Made by a program: the position numbers and the translations under genes. A DNA stretch of 15,176 nt. It comes from Clostridiales bacterium (GTDB lineage: Bacteria; Bacillota; Clostridia; Lachnospirales; CAG-274). The stretch covers positions 1 to 15,176 of the forward strand of contig JAJQBF010000285.1 of NCBI GenBank assembly GCA_021203425.1, written 5' to 3'. Position 1 is the stretch's first letter, and each line of letters starts with the position of its first letter. Positions 8,240 through 15,076 of this stretch are shown in pieces. The notes under the pieces are model-generated. The model searched no databases, had not been told where the DNA came from, and was given only the letters and a program-made list of their open reading frames with translations.

Positions 8240-8711
8240 AGAGTATTTTGCCGAAGAAGGGGAAAGAACTGTTTTTATATCGGCTAGGCTTAAGGACAAA
8301 AAGGGCAAAAGGTTTAGATTTGTCATAAGAGGACTTAAGGAGAAGGAACTTGAAGAAATAAAGGCAGGCTCTGAAAGAGAATTTATTTTTGAGGTTATAA
8401 AAAGATGTGTTTCAGAGCCTGATTTTACCTTAAATGAAGAAATAGAACAGAGCCTTTTGTCGGGAGAGGTTTACAGGCTTTATTATGAAATAATTAAAAT
8501 CGGAGGATTTGACAAAAGCTTTTTCGAACTTAAAAAACAGGTGGCGGATATGCTTTTAAGAGGTGAGCCTAAGGCTGTTTACGGCTGCCTTGCAGCTTTT
8601 GAAATGGGGATTTTGCCCAAAAAAATTTCAGAGCTTGACAGAAAGGAAAAGGCCTGTATAGGGGCTTTTATTGATGAAAAGGTAAGAATAAGAAACAAAA
8701 AGGGGCGGTAG
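8220..8711 (+). CDS. Second tail-assembly-chaperone-like protein (GT-like)
   Basis: This intact gene of about 163 residues overlaps the end of chaperone 1 by 20 bases. The start is GTG 8220 or TTG 8217; neither has a clear ribosome site, so coupling to chaperone 1 is likely. Residues about 5-100 track chaperone 1 piece by piece: LREYF for VQEFL, KGKRFRFVIRGLKEKELEEIK for KGEPYLFKIKALSPEEFQKAK, VIKRCVSEPDF for VIGGCKEPNF, and LLSGEVYRLYYEIIKIGGF for MLTGEISRLAGEILKFSGF. About 50 extra residues follow (VADMLLRGEPKAVYGCLAAFEMGILPKKI, then DRKEKACIGAFIDEK), which resemble the T part of GT-type chaperones. By rule a tape measure gene should come next; instead the hub starts 3 bases after the TAG stop, in the same frame. 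Confidence 0.65.
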   Translation: MKKLGLREYFAEEGERTVFISARLKDKKGKRFRFVIRGLKEKELEEIKAGSEREFIFEVIKRCVSEPDFTLNEEIEQSLLSGEVYRLYYEIIKIGGFDKSFFELKKQVADMLLRGEPKAVYGCLAAFEMGILPKKISELDRKEKACIGAFIDEKVRIRNKKGR

Positions 8712-8714
8712 ATT

Positions 8715-9687
8715 GTGGCGGTTGAGTTAATTGTTACTCATAATAATGTAAGCTGTGATATAGGGGAGTTTTGCGCCGGAGTTATAAAACTAAGCTATTA
8801 TAAAAGCGGAGCGCCATCTTGTTTGGAATTTTCGGCGGCAAGAGATTTACCTGAAAATTTTTTCGGCTTTTATGAGGGAGATTCGGTGGGGTTTACAGTT
8901 GACGGAACAAAAATGTTTTATGGCTATATATTTACAAAAAGCCGTACAAAAGAGCAGATTATAACCGTAAAGGCTTATGACCAGTTGAGATATTTTAAAA
9001 ATAAGGATACGTATATTTATTACGGGCAGACCGCAAGCTCCCTTTTAAGGCTTATACTTGATGATTACAGGCTTAAGGCAGGGGAAATTGAAGATTCGGG
9101 CTATGTTTTGCCTGACAGAATAGAGTCGAATCAAAGTCTTTTCGATATTATGCTTACGGCGGTAAGTCTTACGAAGAAAGCAACGGGCAGAGAATATATA
9201 TTGTATGATAATTACGGTGAAATTTGTTTTAAAAATAAAGAAAATATGGTTCTGCCTCTTCTTGCTGACGAAGAAATGGACGGGCTTATAAATTTCAGTC
9301 TGTCAACAAGTATTGACAGCGACACCTATAACAGAGTTAAACTGTTTTTAAGCAGAGAAGAAAGCACCTGTTTTTCCGCAGAGGATTCTGCATCTGTGAG
9401 TGAATGGGGAATTTTACAGTATACCGAGGTTTTGACAAGGGAAAACCTTTTAAGCGGAGCCGCCTCGGCGGAAATGGCGGAAAGCATTCTTGCCGAAAAA
9501 AAACAGGAGAACCCAAAGCCTTGTAATTGAGGATATGGGAGATGCAACAGTAAGGGCAGACAGCAGAATTTGGGTTTGCCTTTCGGGGGACAGGGATATT
9601 GCCGAAAAGGGTTATGTTGAAAGGGCGGTTCACACATTTGAAAACGGGTTTCACAAAATGAAACTTAATATAGATTTGGAGGGATAA
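8715..9687 (+). pseudogene. xkdQ: Baseplate hub protein (XkdQ-like), frameshifted near the end
   Basis: This is the gpD-like hub at the tail tip, which links tube to spike and baseplate. GTG 8715 is placed by AAGGGG at 8700-8705. The early part shows KLSYYKSGAPSCLEFSAARD and VGFTVDGTKMFYGYIFTKSR, then ITVKAYDQLRYFKNKDTY and the TASSLLRLILDDY motif of the family. The first frame ends with nonsense at 9528-9530. The +1 frame continues RRTQSLVIEDMGDATVRADS and HTFENGFHKMKLNIDLEG to TAA 9685-9687. The shift lies at an A8 run (9496-9503); with seven A the protein is about 323 residues, very close to XkdQ. As written the last ~55 residues, including the final beta-strands, are lost. Confidence 0.87.
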
Positions 9688-9688
9688 T

Positions 9689-9956
9689 ATGAAGATTGCG
9701 GAGGCTGTAAAGGAAATTTGCAAAAAATCAGACAGAAACCGGATATCCGGCGGATCTTATGATCGGAACGGTTGTTGCCGTTGAGCCTTATGAAATAAGG
9801 GTGAATGAAAAAATAACCCTTACGGAAAAATTTCTTGTTTTTACCGAAACAGCCCTGGGCAACGGCTACGGGCTGGATATTGACGACAGAGTTGTTATGA
9901 TTTCTTCAAACGGCGGTCAAAGATATCTTGTTATAGACAGAGTTGCGGAGGCTTGA
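9689..9956 (+). pseudogene. xkdR: DUF2577 baseplate-associated protein (XkdR-like), frameshifted
   Basis: ATG 9689 (GGAGGG at 9678-9683) starts KIAEAVKEICKKSD. One extra base in or just after the A6 run at 9722-9727 throws it out of frame, to a stop at 9782-9784. The correct frame reads ETGYPADLMIGTVVAVEPYEIRV, then KITLTEKFLVFTETA and GGQRYLVIDRVAEA to TGA 9954-9956. The GTV-x-P-x-I-x-V ... LTLTEKFL pattern is that of DUF2577. Repaired length is about 88 residues. It follows the hub by one base. Small size and gene order suggest a baseplate wedge or hub accessory; its molecular role is not established. Confidence 0.8.
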
Positions 9957-9959
9957 CAA

Positions 9960-10876
9960 ATGGAAAATTTAAGGGAACTTCTTAACATTTATTTTTCCGA
10001 AGACATGGAAGACAAAACCTCAGACAGCGTAAACGGGGCGGGAGATATTTTCGAGAGCAAATATGAAAATATTTTCAATACACTTAATAAGGAAGAAAAA
10101 TATATCACAAATGTGTTTGAAAACATCTTAAAGGAAGGTAAAAACGAACTTTCGGCGGTCGGCGGAAGTGAAAGATTAATCGAAAGGGCTTATGAAGGAA
10201 TCGGTAAAACAGGCGGTGTTTCGGCTTTGGCTTATTATAATTATGACACTTACGAACCCGAAGAACACTCTGTGAAAAGCGAAACCGGAGAAAATATTAT
10301 AAAAGGCAGTGATTATGCAAATAATGAAACAAATATTGTAAATGAAAGCAAATATTCGGGAAACAATGAAAATTATGATAGTGTTTTAAAGTTATATAAC
10401 GAAACCGAAAAGGCAAATTACAGCGATTCGGAAGGTATATTTAACATATCCCAAAGGGGAGCCGACACAAATATTTACGGCGGTTCGGAGCATAACAGGT
10501 TTGAAAGTTCCATAAATGCCAATCAAAAAATTCAATCTTGACTGATGAGCTGTTTAAGCTTGAAAAAGAAAACGGAGGGGCGGAAACGTCTGTAAGCGGA
10601 GCAGACTTTTCCGCTTTTGTTCCCTCCTTAAATTCATATACGGAGAGTCTTTCGGATTCTTCAAGTAAAATCAGCAGTGAAAACATAAATGATGTTTTAA
10701 ACAATTATTACGGCGGAGCAGAGGGCAGCCGAAGTATTACAAACAACATAAGCCCCTCTTTTAATTTTTACGGCGGTTCTTCCGGCGGCGATATCGATAT
10801 TGACGATATTGCGGAGAAGATAGGGGAGATGCTTATGGAGGCGGCGGCAGGGTCGGCAGAGGGTTTTTACGGATAA
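9960..10876 (+). pseudogene. Polar 305-residue protein, possible short tape measure; frameshifted
   Basis: ATG 9960 follows CGGAGG 9946-9951. The first frame (193 residues) starts with an amphipathic ENLRELLNIYFSEDME and becomes Asn/Glu/Ser/Tyr-rich low complexity (SKYSGNNENYDS, NIYGGSEHN). It ends at TGA 10539-10541. The second frame carries on as TDELFKLEKENGGAETSV and ends NNISPSFNFYGGSSGGDI followed by DIDDIAEKIGEMLMEAAAG. A missing A in the A6 run at 10525-10530 would fuse them. Alternatively TTG 10538 overlaps the stop as TTGA, but it has no ribosome site. The glycine-spaced strand followed by an IDDIAEKI helix resembles tape-measure C-termini, and the gene precedes LysM/XkdP as the PBSX tape measure does. 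It lacks the length and hydrophobic segments of most tape measures. Low-to-moderate confidence in function. Confidence 0.5.
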
Positions 10877-10890
10877 GGGAGTGAGGGGAA

Positions 10891-11541
10891 ATGTACAGAT
10901 TTATAATTGATTATGAATACAGGAGCATAACGGCAGAACTGCCCTTGGCGCCGGAGAAAATGATTACAAAGCTGGGCGGCAAAACAACCGTTATCGACCT
11001 TGTAAATTACGGGGAAATAAGTATTCTTAAGGATATAGGGCTTAGGAATATAAGTTTCAGAATACTTCTGCCAAAAGACGAAAATGTGGGAACAAATTCT
11101 GTCTATTTTCATGAGCCTTTGTATTTTCTTTCTCTTTTCAGAAACATTATGGCAGACAAAAAGCCTCTCAGGCTGATTATTTTAAGGGATTTGCCTGACG
11201 GAACTAGTATATTTAACGGAGATATTAATTTGAGCATAGACGGTTATACCGTTACGGAAAACGGCGGTGAAGAGGGAGATTTTTATGTGGACCTGAATTT
11301 TAAGGAATACAGAAGTCTTGACCTGGTAAAGGCGGTTGTTTCCGACGGTTCGGTTTTCGAAGAGACAGTCAGAGAGACAAAGGAAACGGCTGAGACATAT
11401 ACCGTTGTTTCCGGCGACTGTCTTTGGAACATAGCAAAGGCGGAGCTGGGAAACGGTGAGCTTTATACACAGATTGCGGAGCTTAACGGGCTTTCTTACC
11501 CATATACGCTGAGTGTAGGGCAGGCTTTGCGGCTTGGGTAG
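10891..11541 (+). CDS. xkdP: LysM baseplate/hub protein (XkdP-like)
   Basis: An intact 216-residue protein. The N-terminal ~150 residues form a beta-rich domain (LPLAPEKMITKLGGKTTVIDLVNYGEISILKDIGL, PLYFLSLFRNIMADKKPLRLIILRDLPDG). The C-terminal LysM spans about 169-216: YTVVSGDCLWNIAKAEL, then YTQIAELNGLSYPYTLSVGQALRLG. In contractile phages this protein attaches near the hub, with the LysM probably contacting the spike or tape-measure region rather than serving as a free lysin; there is no signal peptide. ATG 10891 follows AGGGGA. The TAG stop (11539-11541) is followed at once by in-frame TAA TAA, and then by a repeat array. Confidence 0.87.
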   Translation: MYRFIIDYEYRSITAELPLAPEKMITKLGGKTTVIDLVNYGEISILKDIGLRNISFRILLPKDENVGTNSVYFHEPLYFLSLFRNIMADKKPLRLIILRDLPDGTSIFNGDINLSIDGYTVTENGGEEGDFYVDLNFKEYRSLDLVKAVVSDGSVFEETVRETKETAETYTVVSGDCLWNIAKAELGNGELYTQIAELNGLSYPYTLSVGQALRLG

Positions 11542-11553
11542 TAATAAAGTTCG

Positions 11554-11717
11554 GTGTCGGTGCCGGCAGAACCCCTCAGTCTCACTGACGTTCGACAGCT
11601 CCCCTAAAAGGGGAGCCTTGAGTGGTGTGAAGTTTTGTGTCGGTGCCGGCGGAACCCCTCAGTCTCACTGCGTTCGACAGCTCCCCTAGGAGGGGAGCCT
11701 TGGCGGTGTGAAGTTTT
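11554..11717. repeat. Two tandem 81-83-bp palindromic repeat units
   Basis: Units start at 11554 and 11637 (GTGTCGGTGCCGG...) and are nearly identical, differing by a few substitutions and two one-base gaps. Each carries GGTGCCGGCRGAACCCCTCAG and a perfect 8-bp hairpin GCTCCCCT-NNN-AGGGGAGC (11598-11616 and 11680-11698), whose loops differ (AAA, AGG), then CCTTG and GTGTGAAGTTTT. The core, the hairpin and the period match the array at 7047-7295, so they are members of one wider element class. The open frame crossing this region on the plus strand shows no protein family features. Confidence 0.88.
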
Positions 11718-11718
11718 G

Positions 11719-11825
11719 TGTCGAAAGTACCCTCGGTTTCACTTTGCAAACGCTGCTTTATCGCCGAAAGCCCAAAAGACTTTCGGCGAAGAGGAGGAGT
11801 TCCGCAATGAGTCTTACTTTCGACA
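11719..11825. repeat. Nested palindromic element, ~107 bp, MITE-like
   Basis: Perfect 11-bp terminal inverted repeats TGTCGAAAGTA (11719-11729) and TACTTTCGACA (11815-11825) enclose a perfect 10-bp hairpin TCGCCGAAAG (11761-11770) / CTTTCGGCGA (11780-11789) with a 9-base loop. The left end abuts the second repeat unit at the same GAAGTTTTG junction that leads into the previous unit, so it looks like a third, altered member of the array. No clear target-site duplication is visible. From 11826 to the next ribosome site I see only GGAGCCTT, echoing the unit ends. Confidence 0.75.
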
Positions 11826-11886
11826 TAGGAGAAAGTAAACGAATGGAGGCAGCGACGACGAGAGGAGCCTTTTAAGGAGTGATTAT

Positions 11887-12273
11887 ATGATACCTGCGGA
11901 AAGTGTTATACAGGAAAGTGCCGAGATGCCTTCTTATACATACGGGTTGGCGGAGGATTATGTCAGGGGGTATGTTGACGGTTTGGAGGCTGTGAAACAG
12001 GCGATTTTTAAAATACTTATGACGGAAAGATATAAATATGTTATATACAGCTTTAACTACGGGGCTGAAATTAATAAGGTTATGGGCAGGAGCAAGCCGG
12101 AGGCAAAGGCACTTCTTCCCAACATAATTAAAACTGCTCTTTGCACCGACAGCAGAATATATGACGTGGGAGATTTTGAGTTTTATGATATTGACATAAA
12201 CAGTCTCGGGGTTAAATTTACGGTTCAGACGGAATACGGCGAAATTGATGCGGAGGTGAGTTGCGATGTTTGA
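11887..12273 (+). CDS. xkdS: DUF2634 baseplate wedge protein (XkdS/gp25-like)
   Basis: An intact 128-residue protein. ATG 11887 follows AAGGAG 11874-11879. The central GYVDGLEAVKQAIFKILMTERYKYVIYSFNYGAEI is typical of DUF2634 proteins, lysozyme-like-fold wedge components comparable to T4 gp25. These nucleate the sheath on the baseplate together with baseplate J. Next, LLPNIIKTALCTDSRIYDVGDFEF carries the family's conserved ending strands. Its last eight bases overlap the start of the baseplate J gene, a coupling seen in many contractile tails. Confidence 0.88.
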   Translation: MIPAESVIQESAEMPSYTYGLAEDYVRGYVDGLEAVKQAIFKILMTERYKYVIYSFNYGAEINKVMGRSKPEAKALLPNIIKTALCTDSRIYDVGDFEFYDIDINSLGVKFTVQTEYGEIDAEVSCDV

Positions 12274-13342
12274 AAGTATGACATTCGACTATATTATGGA
12301 AGAAATGCTTGCCGAAGTAAGCAGCGAATTTGACAAAAGAGAGGGCAGCATAATTTACGATGCCCTTGCACCGGCGGCTGTTGAGCTTGCCTAGCTTTAT
12401 GCGGATTTAGACGGAATTTTAAATCAGGTTTTTGCCGATACCGCCGACAGGGAATATCTTATAAGACGGGCTTATGAAAGAGGGGTTATACCCTATGAGG
12501 CAAGCTGTTCAAGGGTAAAGGCCTGTTTTAATGTTGACGTGGGGCTTGGCTCAAGGTTTAATTTGGGAGATGTAAATTTTTCGGCGGCAGAATATGAAGG
12601 CATCGATGATGACAGATATTATGTTTACATATTGGAGTGTGAAACAGCCGGAACGGCAGGAAACGTAACGGGAACACTTATACCTATCGACAATATTTCC
12701 GGCTTGTCATATGCTGAAGCTGTTGAAATTACGGTTTACGGAGACGATGAAGAGGGAACGGAAGATTTCAGAAAAAGATATTTTGACAGCATAAACAATA
12801 TTGCTTTCGGCGGAAATATTGCCGATTATAAGGAGAAGGTCAAGGCAATAGACGGTGTGGGAAGTGTTAAGGTTTACAGAGCCGATGACTGGCTGGGAGC
12901 CGGTACTGTTAAAATTGTGATTACAACTTCGGAAAATACTGAACCTTCGGCGGAACTTGTGGAAACAGTTAAAGAATATTTAGACCCTTCCGACAGGGAA
13001 GGCGAGGGAACAGGCTTAAGCCCAATCGGTCATATTGTTACCGTTGAAGGAGCGGAAACCGTAAGTTTTGATGTAAGCTGTACTCTTAAAACAGACGGAA
13101 CGAATGACAGCTTGGAAAGTGATGTCAGTGAAGCCGTTTTGGCATATGCCGCAGAACTGAATGAAGAATGGGAAGATACTGAAACAATAACAGTTTATAT
13201 TTCCGGACTTATAGCAAGGCTTGTTTCCGTAAAAAGCGTTATCGATGCTTATGACGTGGCTGTTAACGGCTATGAAGTAAATTTGGAGCTTTCCGACAAC
13301 TGCATAGCGGCAGTGGGGACAGTTAGCATTACGGAGGTGTAA
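12266..13342 (+). pseudogene. xkdT: Baseplate J-like protein (XkdT) with one in-frame amber
   Basis: This is the wedge protein (gp6/gpJ-like) that forms the baseplate ring. ATG 12266, preceded by GGAGGT, opens MFESMTFDYIMEEMLAEVS and continues REGSIIYDALAPAAVELA. An in-frame TAG at 12392-12394 (codon 43) then precedes LYADLDGILNQVFADTADRE. Relatives commonly have Gln or a similar residue there. The frame is otherwise unbroken for 358 codons, a normal XkdT length, with no frameshift. It includes EGTEDFRKRYFDSINNIAFGGNIADYKEKVKAIDGVGSVKVYRA, the most recognisable J-domain segment. An annotation pipeline would probably start it late, at GTG 12539. CAG to TAG is a single transition. Confidence 0.9.
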
Positions 13343-13344
13343 AT

Positions 13345-13884
13345 ATGGGCAGAAACAACAAACTGACAGACTATCTGCCCTTTTATGACAAAAGAACAGG
13401 CGAATTTAGGGAAATATGCAGGGCAGAGCAGAAATATATAGATTTGCTGTGGAGTGAAAACGAAAGAATTTTAAACGAGGGCTTTGTTATTACGGCGGAA
13501 AGCGAGGGGCTTGAAAGGCTTGAAGAAATTTTGGGTTTAAGTTCAAAGGGGCTTGAAATTTCAGAAAGACGTGAAAATATAATTTTTAAGCTTATGGGAG
13601 ATTTGCCCTACACAATGAATACCGTTTACAGACGGCTGAAACTGCTTTGCGGAGATGATTTTATTTTTGAATACGGCAGCGAGGCTTATACTCTTAAGGT
13701 TAGGCTGGGGGTTTTAAGCTCGGAACAATATGAGGTTATAAAGGCGCTTCTTCTTAAAATCCTTCCAGCAAACATAAGCCTTGATATGGAGATACAATAT
13801 AATACTCACGGAGACTTAACGGCTTTGACTCACGGGGCTATGTCGGCATACACTCACAAGAAGTTAAGAGAAACTGTATTTTAA
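13345..13884 (+). CDS. xkdU: DUF2313 tail protein (XkdU/YmfQ-like)
   Basis: An intact 179-residue protein, ATG 13345 with GGAGGT nine bases before and only two bases after the upstream stop. It begins LTDYLPFYDKRTGEFREICRAEQ, has the family EGLERLEEILGLSSKGLEISERRENI stretch, then LPYTMNTVYRRLKLLCGDDF. The end has the characteristic NTHGDLTALTHGAMSAYTH. DUF2313 proteins correspond to the gpI-like component that joins the baseplate wedge to the tail fibre. Adjacent position between baseplate J and the fibre agrees. Confidence 0.92.
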   Translation: MGRNNKLTDYLPFYDKRTGEFREICRAEQKYIDLLWSENERILNEGFVITAESEGLERLEEILGLSSKGLEISERRENIIFKLMGDLPYTMNTVYRRLKLLCGDDFIFEYGSEAYTLKVRLGVLSSEQYEVIKALLLKILPANISLDMEIQYNTHGDLTALTHGAMSAYTHKKLRETVF

Positions 13885-13896
13885 AGGAGGAAAAAT

Positions 13897-15021
13897 ATGA
13901 AATATACCGAGGTTTACGGATTAAAAAAGCCGGAGACAGACGACTATTATAATGTAGAGGATTTTAACTATAATACAGACATAATAGAAACAGAGCTTGA
14001 AGACAGGCTTTCTCTTTCGAAGGGCGGATATATAAGCGGAAAAATTTATTTTAAAGACGGCGACGACGATATAGGGTGGATAGGCAATTATAACGGAAAT
14101 CTTATGGTAAGTTCAGCAGATACCACACTTATAGAAAACTGTTCTTCCGAAATTTATTATTATACATCACGAAACGGATATGAATATGTAGATATAGAAA
14201 AGGTTTTTAAACCGGCGGTTGTTACCGTAGCGGCTTATCTTTCCGACAAAGAATTTAAACAAGGGGCTGATTATGTAAGCACAACGGCATCAGGAGACAA
14301 AACGGAAATTATAAAGGCGATTAATGCCTGCCCCGAAGGCGGAATCGTTAAGCTTTTGCCGGGGGAATATGTTATTACAAGAGAGGTATATGAAGACGCA
14401 GACACAAACTCAATTGAAATCAAAAAAAGCATAACCATAACAGGGGGTTCGGCGTCGGGTGTTATATTAAGGCAGGAAGGGGAAATCACAACACCTACAA
14501 TTATTTTTAAGGTTATGGCGGAAAATGTTTCGATTGAGGATATGACACTGCGTATGGAGACTGACGGTAATTCGGAGGTTACTTTTTTAATTTCAGTTAT
14601 GTCAAGTCATACATCGATTAAACGCTGTATATTCGAGTCGGAAAGCGGAATATCGCTTGTAAGCAACACCATACAATTTTATTATGACGAAAGTATTACA
14701 CAGGTTAATCCCGATGATGAAAGTGGATGTATTTTAGAGGGAATAACTATAGAGGACTGCCGCTTTAACGTAGACTATCCTTCACTTGTTCCCGACGAAA
14801 GTTCTATAGTCAGCTCGGAAGGAGAATATTGTGATTTTATAAGAACCGGCAATTTGAAGATAAGCGGAAGAATGTACGGAAATATTTCGGCTAAGGGTTT
14901 TATAACTTTTTACAATTCTTTTGACGATATGAGTTATAACAATGATTTGGTGATTTTCGGAAACGGAGCCTTAAAAAGCGGTGGTTATTACGGAGAAGAA
15001 GTAAGAAGTTACGGATTTTAA
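13897..15021 (+). CDS. Tail fibre / tailspike with beta-helix
   Basis: An intact 374-residue protein, last gene of the operon; ATG 13897 behind AAAGGAGG. Residues 1-40 (KPETDDYYNVEDFNYNTDII) match the baseplate-attaching N-terminus of XkdV-type fibres. A middle part from about residue 125 has ASGDKTEIIKAINACPEGG and VKLLPGEYVITREVY, then repeated strands such as ITITGGSASGVILRQ, VSIEDMTLRME and ITIEDCRFNV. This is the rung pattern of pectate-lyase-like right-handed beta-helices. It probably recognises, and may cleave, a host surface glycan; catalytic residues cannot be assigned. The C-terminal ~60 residues look like a separate cap. No chaperone gene follows before the terminator. Confidence 0.8.
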   Translation: MKYTEVYGLKKPETDDYYNVEDFNYNTDIIETELEDRLSLSKGGYISGKIYFKDGDDDIGWIGNYNGNLMVSSADTTLIENCSSEIYYYTSRNGYEYVDIEKVFKPAVVTVAAYLSDKEFKQGADYVSTTASGDKTEIIKAINACPEGGIVKLLPGEYVITREVYEDADTNSIEIKKSITITGGSASGVILRQEGEITTPTIIFKVMAENVSIEDMTLRMETDGNSEVTFLISVMSSHTSIKRCIFESESGISLVSNTIQFYYDESITQVNPDDESGCILEGITIEDCRFNVDYPSLVPDESSIVSSEGEYCDFIRTGNLKISGRMYGNISAKGFITFYNSFDDMSYNNDLVIFGNGALKSGGYYGEEVRSYGF

Positions 15022-15037
15022 AATAATGAACAAGGAG

Positions 15038-15076
15038 GGGTTTAAGCCGTAATTATGAGGCTTAAGCCCTTTTTTT
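15038..15076 (+). terminator. Rho-independent terminator of the late operon
   Basis: GGGTTTAAGCC (15038-15048) pairs with GGCTTAAGCCC (15059-15069): 11 bp with one G-U, a 10-base loop, then seven T (15070-15076). It follows the fibre stop by 16 bases. The AAGGAGG just before it and an ATG in the loop would encode only seven residues, so I treat them as incidental. Confidence 0.92.

Noticed and set aside
10538..10876. Separate gene starting at the TTGA overlap
   Set aside because: There is no ribosome site and the upstream -1 frame is open across an A6 run, so a frameshifted single gene is more likely, though not proven.
7047..11825. Repeat arrays as CRISPR
   Set aside because: Units are contiguous and ~83 bp, with no unique spacers between short repeats, and no cas genes are nearby.
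11635..11838. Plus-strand open frame across the second repeat array
   Set aside because: It is made entirely of palindromic repeat sequence, with Arg/Cys/Ser-rich nonsense and no ribosome site.
24..15021. A domesticated tailocin or extracellular contractile injection system
   Set aside because: Terminase, portal, scaffold and capsid genes are all present, there is no AAA+ ATPase or toxin cargo, and tail genes (hub, baseplate J) are broken as well as head genes.
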